A DNA stretch of 64,000 nt from Oryzobacter faecalis (lineage in GTDB: Bacteria; Actinomycetota; Actinomycetes; Actinomycetales; Dermatophilaceae). This document shows, piece after piece, positions 1 to 6,570 of this stretch (position 1 is its first letter; each line of letters begins with the position of its first letter). The position numbers were made by a program, and so were the translations under genes. The notes beneath the pieces were generated by a model. That model did not search any database. It saw only the letters and a program-made list of their open reading frames with translations, and was not told where the DNA came from. Where the stretch lies: NCBI RefSeq assembly GCF_046764005.1, contig NZ_JBKOFW010000003.1:62001-126000 (forward strand), read 5' to 3'.

Positions 1-1163
1 TCGATCGCGAGCTGGTTGAGCCGGACGAAACCACCGTCGCGGCGGCCGGCCTCGTCGGGGTCGAACCCCTCGTCGGAGGCGCGTAGCGCGGCGACGGTCT
101 CACCGGGACCGAGGGTGGGGGTGGCGAGCTCGGTGACGCCCGCGTGCTCCCACGCCTCCGCCACCCGGGGGTCGGCGCGGAAGGCCGCGGCCTTCTCGGC
201 GAGGAGCAGGTAGGTGGCCATGCAGGCCCTGGCCGACTCCCAGACCCCGTCGAGCCCCTCGGTGCGCGAGGGCTTGTAGTCGAAGTGGCGGGCCCCGGTG
301 TAGCGGGGTGCGCCGGGGGAGCCGGGGAAGCCGTTCTCCAGCAGGTCGACCGTGAAGAAGGCCGAGGCGAGGTCGCCGTGGCCGAAGACGAGGTCCTGGT
401 CGTACTTGATGCCGCGCTGGCCGTTGAGGTCGATGTGGAACAGCTTCTCGCTCCACAGGGCCTGGCCGATGCCGTGGGTGAAGTTCAGCCCCGCCATCTG
501 CTCGTGGCCGACCTCGGGGTTGACGCCGACGATGTCGCCGTGCTCGAGCTCGGCGATGAGGGCGAGGGCGTGCCCCACGGTGGGCAGGAGGATGTCGCCG
601 CGCGGCTCGTTCGGCTTGGGCTCCAGGGCGATCCGCAGGTCGTGGCCCTGCTCCTTGATGTAGGCGGCGACGGTGTCCAGGCCCTCCTTGTAGCGCTCGA
701 AGGCGGCGTGGAGGTCCTTCGACCCGTCGTACTCGGCGCCCTCGCGCCCACCCCACATGACGAAGGTCGTCGCCCCGAGGCGGGCCGCGACGTCGACGGC
801 TCGCAGGATCTTGCGCAGCCCGAAGCGGCGGACCGAGCGGTCGTTCGCCGTGAGGCCGCCGTCCTTGAAGACGGGGTGGCTGAAGGTGTTCGTCGTGACC
901 ATCTCGACGACGAGGCCGGCGGCGTCGCAGGCGGCCCTGAGCTTGTCGATCCGGGCGTCCTTGGTCGCCTCGTCGGCGTCGAAGGCGTGGACGTCGTCGT
1001 CGTGGAAGGAGATGCCCCAGGCGCCGAGCCCGGCGAGCCGGTCGCTGTACTCCCAGGGGTCGAGGGCCGGGCGGGTCGGGCCGCCGAACGGGTCGGTGCC
1101 GGTCCAGCCGACGGTCCACAGGCCGAACGAGAACCGGTCCTCGGGGGTGGGCTGGCGCGTCAT
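1..1163 (-). CDS. xylA: Xylose isomerase, 3' end cut by window edge
   Basis: Converts D-xylose to D-xylulose in the cytoplasm. The 387 codons visible run without a stop to the window edge and end at RLNQLAI, about ten residues short of the usual actinobacterial C-terminus. Family landmarks are GISFHDDD (active-site His), FVMWGGREG, EPKPNEPRGD (metal-binding Glu and catalytic Lys) and FHIDLNGQRG. The ATG is preceded by a GGAG ribosome-binding site (CGAGGAGACACG-ATG). It is transcribed divergently from a ROK regulator across a 64-bp gap holding a palindrome, which suggests xylose-responsive control. The function is secure; only the C-terminal tail is unseen. Confidence 0.95.
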   Translation of the reverse strand, partial: MTRQPTPEDRFSFGLWTVGWTGTDPFGGPTRPALDPWEYSDRLAGLGAWGISFHDDDVHAFDADEATKDARIDKLRAACDAAGLVVEMVTTNTFSHPVFKDGGLTANDRSVRRFGLRKILRAVDVAARLGATTFVMWGGREGAEYDGSKDLHAAFERYKEGLDTVAAYIKEQGHDLRIALEPKPNEPRGDILLPTVGHALALIAELEHGDIVGVNPEVGHEQMAGLNFTHGIGQALWSEKLFHIDLNGQRGIKYDQDLVFGHGDLASAFFTVDLLENGFPGSPGAPRYTGARHFDYKPSRTEGLDGVWESARACMATYLLLAEKAAAFRADPRVAEAWEHAGVTELATPTLGPGETVAALRASDEGFDPDEAGRRDGGFVRLNQLAI

Positions 1164-1183
1164 CGTGTCTCCTCGTCGAGTTT

Positions 1184-1198
1184 GTTGTGTGACGCAAC
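1184..1198. promoter_or_regulatory. Probable operator for the divergent ROK/XylR regulator
   Basis: The gap between xylA and the ROK gene contains GTTGTGT-G-ACGCAAC, two 7-nt half-sites around a central G with one mismatch. A ROK repressor divergent from a sugar isomerase normally binds such a site. Its position lets it control both promoters. Binding is inferred, not shown. Confidence 0.55.
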
Positions 1199-1215
1199 TT
1201 AACCGCTCGACTCGG

Positions 1216-1221
1216 TAGGGT
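1216..1221 (+). promoter_or_regulatory. -10 element TAGGGT of the ROK regulator, probably leaderless
   Basis: TAGGGT lies 6 nt before the GTG start of the ROK gene, so transcription would start at or next to the start codon. There is no Shine-Dalgarno sequence in the gap. This fits the leaderless mRNAs common in actinobacteria. Confidence 0.5.
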
Positions 1222-1227
1222 CAACCC

Positions 1228-2442
1228 GTGCCCCACCCCTCAGGACCACCGGCCGCCCGCCAGTCGGGCCTGCGCGAGGCCAACCTCGCCCTCGTCCTGC
1301 GGACGGTCTGCGCCGCCCGCGAGCCGGTGTCGAGGGCCGGTGTGGCGGCCGCGACCTCGATGACGCGCAGCACGGTCTCGCGCCTCGTCGACGAGCTCGT
1401 CGCCGCCGGGCTCGTCGACGAGCTGGACCCGCCGTCGCACAGCCGGCCCGGGCGCCCGGCGACCCCGCTCGCTCCCGGCCGCCGGGTCCTCGGGCTCGGG
1501 CTCCAAGTCGACGTGGGCCGACTTGCCGCCCGAGTCGTCGACCTGCGCGGGGAGGTCGTGGCGGAGGAGGTCGTGGCGGCCGACCTCGCCGGGTCCTCCC
1601 CGCGCCCGACCCTGCGCCTGCTCGCGGCCCTCTCGCGCGGCGTCCTCGCCTCGGTCGGCGACGGCTCCCGCGTCGTCGGGGCCGGGCTCGCGCTCCCCGG
1701 CATCGTCGCGAGCGACGCCGGGCGCCTGCTGCGCGCTCCCAACCTCGGCTGGTCCGACGTCGACGTCGCCGCACTCGTGCCGGAGGACGCGAGCGCGGGC
1801 CTGCCGCTGCGGCTCGGCAACGAGGCCAGCCTGGCGGCCATGGCCGTCGCGGAGCCGGCGCCCGGGCGCCGCGGCCCCCTCGCCGACTTCCTCTACCTGT
1901 CAGGGGAGGTCGGCATCGGAGGGGCGGTCGTCGTCGACGGCCGGGTCGTCGGAGGCCGCCACGGCTGGGCCGGCGAGGTCGGCCACGTGTGCGTCGACCC
2001 GGCAGGCCCCGCCTGTCGCTGCGGGTCGACCGGGTGCCTCGAGCTGTACGCCGGGCGCAACGCCCTCCTCGCCGCGGCGGGGCTGCCGCAGGGATCCGCC
2101 ACGCGGGACCTGCTGTCCCGCAGCGCTTCTGGTGACCACCGGGCCCGGGAGGCGGTCGCCAGAGCGGCCTCGGCACTCGGGGTGGCGCTGTCCGGGGTGG
2201 TCAACGTCCTCGACGTCCCGGCCATCGTGCTCGGCGGGCACCTCGGGCAGGTCGCCGAGCTGGTGCGGCCCGACCTCGAGGACGCGCTGCGACGACGCGT
2301 GCTGTCCGCGCGCTGGGTCGTGCCGGAGGTCACCACGGCGCCCGAGGACGACGCACCCGGAGCGACCGGCGCTGCCCTCGCGGCCCTGGCGTCCGTCCTC
2401 GACGACCCGGCCCGGGCGCTGCCGGCCCTGCGCTCCGCCTGA
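1228..2442 (+). CDS. xylR: ROK-family transcriptional regulator (XylR type)
   Basis: A 404-aa ROK repressor. Residues about 10-75 form a winged helix-turn-helix (SRAGVAAATSMTRSTVSRLV). The rest is the ROK sugar-kinase-like fold, with GEVGIGGAVVVDG and the zinc motif CRCGSTGCLE. It probably senses xylose or a derivative and represses xylA, which is divergent 64 bp away. The start is GTG with no Shine-Dalgarno, and the TAGGGT -10 six bases upstream points to leaderless translation. The symbol rests on the neighbour; the ligand is inferred. Confidence 0.85.
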   Translation: MPHPSGPPAARQSGLREANLALVLRTVCAAREPVSRAGVAAATSMTRSTVSRLVDELVAAGLVDELDPPSHSRPGRPATPLAPGRRVLGLGLQVDVGRLAARVVDLRGEVVAEEVVAADLAGSSPRPTLRLLAALSRGVLASVGDGSRVVGAGLALPGIVASDAGRLLRAPNLGWSDVDVAALVPEDASAGLPLRLGNEASLAAMAVAEPAPGRRGPLADFLYLSGEVGIGGAVVVDGRVVGGRHGWAGEVGHVCVDPAGPACRCGSTGCLELYAGRNALLAAAGLPQGSATRDLLSRSASGDHRAREAVARAASALGVALSGVVNVLDVPAIVLGGHLGQVAELVRPDLEDALRRRVLSARWVVPEVTTAPEDDAPGATGAALAALASVLDDPARALPALRSA

Positions 2443-2483
2443 CCGAGACGGGGGGACGGTGCCACGTCCGCGTCGCGATGTGT

Positions 2484-2499
2484 TCAACCAAGAGGTTGA
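2484..2499. promoter_or_regulatory. Operator copy 1, TCAACC-N4-GGTTGA
   Basis: This is a perfect 6+6 inverted repeat around AAGA. It covers part of the -35 box TTGACA (2496-2501), so a bound repressor would block RNA polymerase. See the promoter and the other two copies. Confidence 0.6.
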
Positions 2500-2524
2500 C
2501 AAAGAGCCCGTGCCACGGTGTACT
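2496..2524 (+). promoter_or_regulatory. Promoter of the SRPBCC gene
   Basis: A consensus -35 TTGACA (2496-2501), a 17-bp spacer and a -10-like TGTACT (2519-2524) form one of the best sigma-70 type promoters in the window. Operator copies lie over the -35 and just downstream of the -10. Expected transcription start is about 2531. Confidence 0.6.
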
Positions 2525-2555
2525 CAACAGAGCGGTTCATCAACCCAATGGTTGA
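2524..2555. promoter_or_regulatory. Operator copies 2 and 3, tandem TCAACC-N4-GGTTGA
   Basis: Copy 2 (2524-2539, TCAACA-GAGC-GGTTCA) is imperfect. It directly abuts copy 3 (2540-2555, TCAACC-CAAT-GGTTGA), which is perfect. Together with 2484-2499 they bracket the promoter. Palindromes of this kind often bind ArsR-like repressors linked to AHSA1 genes, but no such gene lies next to this one. Confidence 0.55.
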
Positions 2556-2729
2556 GTGGCGGGACGGAGAGGGAGTGCGATGGACGACAGGACGACCCGG
2601 CTCGGCCGGCTCCGCCGCGACCGTGAGCGGGCCTACCGACGCCTCGACGCCCTGGTCGCCACCGCGTCCACCCGGCCCTGCACCGCCCGGACCGCCCCCC
2701 ACGATGGCACCACCGGACAAGGAGCAGTC

Positions 2730-3209
2730 ATGACCACCACGACGAACACCCTCACCCTCGACGTCCCCGCCGGCGTCCCCTGGATCGACTTCACCCGTGA
2801 GTTCGACGCCCCGGCCGCGGCCGTCTTCGAGGCACACCGCGACCCCGCGAAGGTCCGCCAGTGGCTCGGCCCGCACGGCTACGAGATGGACATCGACCAC
2901 TGGGACTTCACGACCGGGGGCGGCTACGCCTACGCGCACGTCACCGACCACGGAACCTTCGGGTTCCGGGGCGTCTTCCACACGGTCCGCCAGGACGAGT
3001 TCGCCCTCCAGACCTTCGAGTTCGACGGCGCCCCGGACGACGTGGCGCTGGAGTTCCTCTGGTTCGAGGACCTCGCCGACGGCCGCAGCCGGCTGCGCGG
3101 CCGGAGCATCGGGCGCACCGTCGAGGGCCGCGACGCCATGGTCGCGTCGGGCATGGAGAAGGGGATGGCCGAGGGCTACGACCGCCTCGACGACCTCGTC
3201 CGCTGCTGA
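2730..3209 (+). CDS. SRPBCC / AHSA1-like START-fold protein
   Basis: A 159-aa AHSA1-type SRPBCC domain, a cytoplasmic hydrophobic-pocket fold. It has the typical opening FTREFDAPAAAVFEAHRDP and WLGPHGYEM, and ends MEKGMAEGYDRLDDLV. The chosen ATG has a good AAGGAG site five bases upstream. An in-frame ATG at 2580 also has a purine-rich GGAGAGGGAG upstream. It would add 50 basic residues (rich in Arg, with an RLRRDRERAYRRLDAL helix) unlike the family, so the true start is uncertain. Control is probably by a repressor at the three palindromes. The ligand is unknown. Confidence 0.8.
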   Translation: MTTTTNTLTLDVPAGVPWIDFTREFDAPAAAVFEAHRDPAKVRQWLGPHGYEMDIDHWDFTTGGGYAYAHVTDHGTFGFRGVFHTVRQDEFALQTFEFDGAPDDVALEFLWFEDLADGRSRLRGRSIGRTVEGRDAMVASGMEKGMAEGYDRLDDLVRC

Positions 3210-3227
3210 GCGGCGCCCCTGGCCCAC

Positions 3228-3281
3228 CGCGAACGTGGGTGACAATCGTCGGCCCACCGACGGTCTTCACCCACGTTCGCG
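3228..3281. terminator. Long intergenic inverted repeat (family A)
   Basis: Arms of 15 nt (3228-3242 and 3267-3281, CGCGAACGTGGGTGA) enclose an inner CGTCGG/CCGACG stem. It lies between the convergent SRPBCC gene and the 3335-3526 gene and has no T-tract. The core GTGGGTG..ATCGTCGG recurs at 23226-23273. It may act as a bidirectional terminator. Confidence 0.5.
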
Positions 3282-3334
3282 AGGGTGGGGCGAGGGGTGG
3301 CGAGGGGTGGCGAGCGAGGGCCCGGGGCGGGGTG

Positions 3335-3526
3335 TCAGTCGGGGTCGGACCCGGAGGGCGATGCGCCGCCCGACTCCTCGAGCCGCTGGCGCAGCCGGTC
3401 GCGGACCTCGTCAGGGGTGTACGCCCGGCGCTCGCGCTCGTTGCGCGCGACGAGCGCCCCCGTCGCGACGACCCCGACGACGCTCGCGAGGCCGACGAGC
3501 TTCCAGACGCGGTTGGCCGTGGGCAT
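3335..3526 (-). CDS. Small single-pass membrane protein, function unknown
   Basis: 63 aa. A short basic start (MPTANRVWK) is followed by one hydrophobic segment (residues about 9-27, ending ATGALVARN), then a charged tail with RRAYTPDEVRDRLRQRL that looks helical. It resembles small membrane proteins commonly found in actinobacteria, but I cannot name a family. It is divergent from the permuted papain-fold gene, 41 bp away. Confidence 0.6.
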   Translation of the reverse strand: MPTANRVWKLVGLASVVGVVATGALVARNERERRAYTPDEVRDRLRQRLEESGGASPSGSDPD

Positions 3527-3567
3527 GGCGCCACCCTAGCGACCGGTGTGTGGGCAGACTTGGGGCC

Positions 3568-4251
3568 ATGCCGCGACCGACCCGCTCCGGAGCCGCCGCC
3601 GTCCCCTTCGAGGAGGCGGTGTCGCAGACGCGGACCGGCGACCTCTGGATCTTCCGTGGGGGGACGGTCGCCGACCGCGTCATCCAGACCGCGAGCAACT
3701 CCCCGGTCAACCACGTCGGGATGGCCGTCGTCCTCGACGACCTCCCACCCCTCATGTGGCACGCCGAGCTCGGCCGCTCGATGCGCGACCACTGGACGGG
3801 CGACCACCACCGTGGCGTCCAGCTCCACGACCTGCGTGAAGCCGTCACGACGTGGCAGGTCCGGTACGGCCAGCGGGCCTGGCTGCGCCAGCTCTCCCCC
3901 GACGTCGGGCGGGAGGAGGAGGACGCCCTGCTGCGGACGATCGCCCGCCTCGACGGGGTCTCGTTCCCCTCGCACGCCAACCTCGCGTGGCGCTGGCTCA
4001 AGGGCCGTGACGCCCACCTGACCCGCAAAGCCCTCGACCGCAAGGGGATCCGGCCCGAGGACGCCTACTGCGCCGAGGTCGTCGCCGCGACGCTGGAGGC
4101 GATGGGCGTCCTGCGCGCCGACGTCCCGACGAACTGGTACGACCCCGGGCGCTTCTGGAGTGGCGACACCCTGCCGCTGACCGCCGGCTGGTCCTACGGC
4201 GAGGAGGTCGAGGTCGAGCGCGACCCCGACGCGTCCCGCGATCCCCGCTGA
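3568..4251 (+). CDS. Permuted NlpC/P60-like (YiiX/YaeF type) papain-fold protein
   Basis: 227 aa. It carries the features of the circularly permuted NlpC/P60 group: GDLWIFRGGTVADRVIQ, then NHVGMAVVL with the probable catalytic His (about residue 51), and much later DAYCAEVVAATL with the probable nucleophile Cys. Members act as amidases, acyltransferases or thioesterases. No signal peptide is visible, so it is probably cytoplasmic. Its 3' end overlaps the convergent 4194-4580 gene by 58 bp. The substrate cannot be told. Confidence 0.7.
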   Translation: MPRPTRSGAAAVPFEEAVSQTRTGDLWIFRGGTVADRVIQTASNSPVNHVGMAVVLDDLPPLMWHAELGRSMRDHWTGDHHRGVQLHDLREAVTTWQVRYGQRAWLRQLSPDVGREEEDALLRTIARLDGVSFPSHANLAWRWLKGRDAHLTRKALDRKGIRPEDAYCAEVVAATLEAMGVLRADVPTNWYDPGRFWSGDTLPLTAGWSYGEEVEVERDPDASRDPR

Positions 4252-4580
4252 CGCCGCACCCAGGGCACCCCGACCGCGAGGACTCCCACGGCGAGCACGC
4301 CCATCGCCGCGAGCGCACCCCAGGCGACCGACCACAGCGCGACGACGACGCCCTCCCACAGCAGGTTGCTGTAGGCGAGGTCGGGGCGCCGCGCACCGGC
4401 GACCCACGCGCCGCCGACGAAGGCGAGCGACGTGAGGACCATGAGGCCGACGGTGATGCCGGCCGACCGGACGACCGTCGCGGCGACCGGCCGGGCGGGG
4501 GTGGCCTGCTCGTCGGGCTCGACCCGGTGGGCGAACGTCTCGAAGACGTCCGGTGCCGGACCGGTGGGGCGACGACGCAT
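4194..4580 (-). CDS. Two-TM membrane protein, function unknown
   Basis: 128 aa. A hydrophilic N-terminus (MRRRPTGPAPDVFETFAHRV) leads into two transmembrane segments: ITVGLMVLTSLAFVGGAWVAG, and WSVAWGALAAMGVLAVGV and beyond. The tail is Ser/Arg-rich. Its last 58 bases overlap the end of the preceding convergent gene, so the two mRNAs would be complementary there. I do not recognise a family. Confidence 0.6.
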   Translation of the reverse strand: MRRRPTGPAPDVFETFAHRVEPDEQATPARPVAATVVRSAGITVGLMVLTSLAFVGGAWVAGARRPDLAYSNLLWEGVVVALWSVAWGALAAMGVLAVGVLAVGVPWVRRQRGSRDASGSRSTSTSSP

Positions 4581-4654
4581 GGGACAGGAGCATACGGTCC
4601 GTGGCGCCGCGGCGAGTTGGACCGGAACCGCGGCGGGCGAGGCACCCGCCGGTC

Positions 4655-4660
4655 TAGGGT
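4655..4660 (+). promoter_or_regulatory. -10 element TAGGGT of the subtilase gene
   Basis: TAGGGT matches the -10 seen ahead of the ROK gene. The expected transcription start is about 4667, giving a leader of about 42 nt that carries a GGAGGAG site before the ATG at 4709. Confidence 0.45.
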
Positions 4661-4708
4661 CACCCGGTGGGCCGGGGGACCGGCTCAACCACCGGAGGAG
4701 ACACCCAC

Positions 4709-6505
4709 ATGCGCCGCCCCCGCATCCTGGCCGCGACCGGAGCCGTGGCGCTGGCTGCAATGACCCTTGGAGCCACCCCCGCCACCAGGGCCACAGCCGC
4801 CACGGCGCCCCGCAGCACGGCGGCGGGCACGACGCCCGGGAGCTTCGCCGTCCTCGCCGAGCGCACCGCCGACGTCGACCGCGTCGTGCGCGGCCTGAGG
4901 GCCGAGGGGGCGACCGTGCTCACGGTCAACCGCGCCATCGGCCTCGTCACCGTCCGGTCGGCGCGCGCCGACTTCGCCCGCACGGCCCGCGGCCTCGACG
5001 GGGTGCGAGGGGCCGCCCGCGACGGGGTCGTCGGCCGCTCACCCGACGCGCGCGTCGGCCGCGACGCGGGACCCACCCGTGACGTGCGACCCAACCGCGA
5101 CGACGTCCTCCGCGAGAACCAGGCGGCCGCACGGCCGGTGGCCGCGCGGACGACGAACCGCACGACGGTGGCACGCCCGCCCGGCGGCGGCTCGACCTCC
5201 TCCGACCCCCTCGACGCCAAGCTCTGGGGCATGGACATGATCCACGCCGAGGCGGCCCACGCCATCGAGCTCGGTGACCCGCGGGTGCGCGTGGGAGTCA
5301 TGGACACCGGGGTCGACGGCCGGCACCCGGACCTCGCCGAGAACTTCGACCGGCGCCTGTCGCGGAACTTCACGACCGACATCCCGGCGGTCGACGGCCC
5401 GTGCGAGTCCACCTCCTGCAAGGACCCCGTCGACCGCGACGACAACGGGCACGGCACCCACGTCGCCGGCACGATCGGGGCCTCGCTCAACGGTTTCGGG
5501 CTCTCCGGCGTCGCGCCGCGGGTCGACCTCGTCAACGTCCGCGCGGGCCAGGACAGCGGCTTCTTCTTCCTCGGCCCGACGGCGAACGCCCTCACCTACT
5601 CCGGTGACGCCGGCCTCGACGTCGTCAACATGTCCTTCTACGTCGACCCGTGGCTCTACAGCTGCGAGGGCGGCGCCCCCGAGGACAGTCCGGAGCAGGC
5701 GGCCGAGCAGGACCTCGTCATCGAGACGATGCAGCGCGCCCTCGCGTACGCCCACGGCAAGGGCGTCACCCTCGTCGGGGCGCTCGGCAACAACCACGAG
5801 GACCTCGCCGCGCCGCGCACCGACACCTCCAGCCCCGACTACCCGGGAGGCACCGAGCACCCGCGGACGATCGACAACGCGACCTGCTGGGACCTGCCCG
5901 TCGAGGGTCCGTACGTCATCGGCGTCTCCTCGCTCGGCCCGTCGGGCCGCAAGTCGGACTTCTCGAACCACACGACCGACCTCGCGTCGGACGAGATCGA
6001 GCTCTCCGCCCCGGGCGGCTGGTTCCGTGACGGCCTGGGCACGCCCACGTACCGCACGAACGGCAACCAGATCCTCTCGACCGCGCCGCTCCACGTCCTG
6101 CGGTCCGAGGGTCAGGTCGACGCCGGCGGCAACGTCACCCCGCTCGGCCAGTCGTTCGGGACGACGAGGCAGTGCGGGACGGTGGACGGCGTCTCGGTGT
6201 GCGGGTACTACCAGTACCTCCAGGGCACCTCGATGGCTGCACCGCACGCGGCGGGCGTGGCCGCACTCGCGGTCTCCGCGCACGGCCAGCGCATCGGCCG
6301 CCTCGGCTTCGGGCTCGCGCCCGCCCGGGTCCGCGGGATCCTCCTGGACTCGGCCACCGACCACGCCTGCCCGGTCGGCGGGGTGCAGTCGTACGCCGAC
6401 GTCGGCCGGGACGCCGAGTTCACCGCCACGTGCACCGGGACGGCCGCGTTCAACGGGTTCTACGGCGCGGGCATCGTGGACGCGCTCGGCGCCGTCACGG
6501 GATGA
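4709..6505 (+). CDS. Secreted S8 family serine peptidase (subtilase)
   Basis: 598 aa. A signal peptide (MRRPRILAATGAVALAAMTL then Ala/Thr-rich) marks export. Residues about 40-130 look like an inhibitor-type prodomain. The catalytic triad is Asp199 (GVMDTGVDG), His248 (NGHGTHVAG) and Ser508 (GTSMAAPHAAG), with oxyanion Asn in ALGNNHED. Extra Cys residues (CESTSCKD; CDYxC-like pairs) suggest disulfides. The start was chosen for the GGAGGAG site and signal peptide; an upstream in-frame GTG at 4667 would spoil the signal. It is convergent with a CHAT gene and may or may not belong to that module. Confidence 0.88.
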   Translation: MRRPRILAATGAVALAAMTLGATPATRATAATAPRSTAAGTTPGSFAVLAERTADVDRVVRGLRAEGATVLTVNRAIGLVTVRSARADFARTARGLDGVRGAARDGVVGRSPDARVGRDAGPTRDVRPNRDDVLRENQAAARPVAARTTNRTTVARPPGGGSTSSDPLDAKLWGMDMIHAEAAHAIELGDPRVRVGVMDTGVDGRHPDLAENFDRRLSRNFTTDIPAVDGPCESTSCKDPVDRDDNGHGTHVAGTIGASLNGFGLSGVAPRVDLVNVRAGQDSGFFFLGPTANALTYSGDAGLDVVNMSFYVDPWLYSCEGGAPEDSPEQAAEQDLVIETMQRALAYAHGKGVTLVGALGNNHEDLAAPRTDTSSPDYPGGTEHPRTIDNATCWDLPVEGPYVIGVSSLGPSGRKSDFSNHTTDLASDEIELSAPGGWFRDGLGTPTYRTNGNQILSTAPLHVLRSEGQVDAGGNVTPLGQSFGTTRQCGTVDGVSVCGYYQYLQGTSMAAPHAAGVAALAVSAHGQRIGRLGFGLAPARVRGILLDSATDHACPVGGVQSYADVGRDAEFTATCTGTAAFNGFYGAGIVDALGAVTG

Positions 6506-6525
6506 CGCGCGCGGCGTGACCGCGA

Positions 6526-6563
6526 GACGGCGCCGCCCACCCGCCCCGGTGAGCGGCGCCGTC
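6526..6563. terminator. Bidirectional terminator-like hairpin
   Basis: Perfect 11-nt arms (GACGGCGCCGC, 6526-6536; GCGGCGCCGTC, 6553-6563) sit between the convergent subtilase and CHAT genes. There is no T-tract, as is usual at this GC content. Confidence 0.55.
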
Positions 6564-6570
6564 CGCGTGG

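Noticed and set aside
3282..3334. Short tandem GAGGGGTGGC repeats
   Set aside because: Only two to three imperfect copies in a G-rich gap, with no neighbouring feature they could explain.
2941..4593. Very long open frames on the strand opposite real genes (for example 550-1059 codons)
   Set aside because: At this GC content antisense and shifted frames stay open by chance. These are rich in Arg/Pro/Ala/Gly repeats, have no family motifs and lie fully across genes with clear homology.
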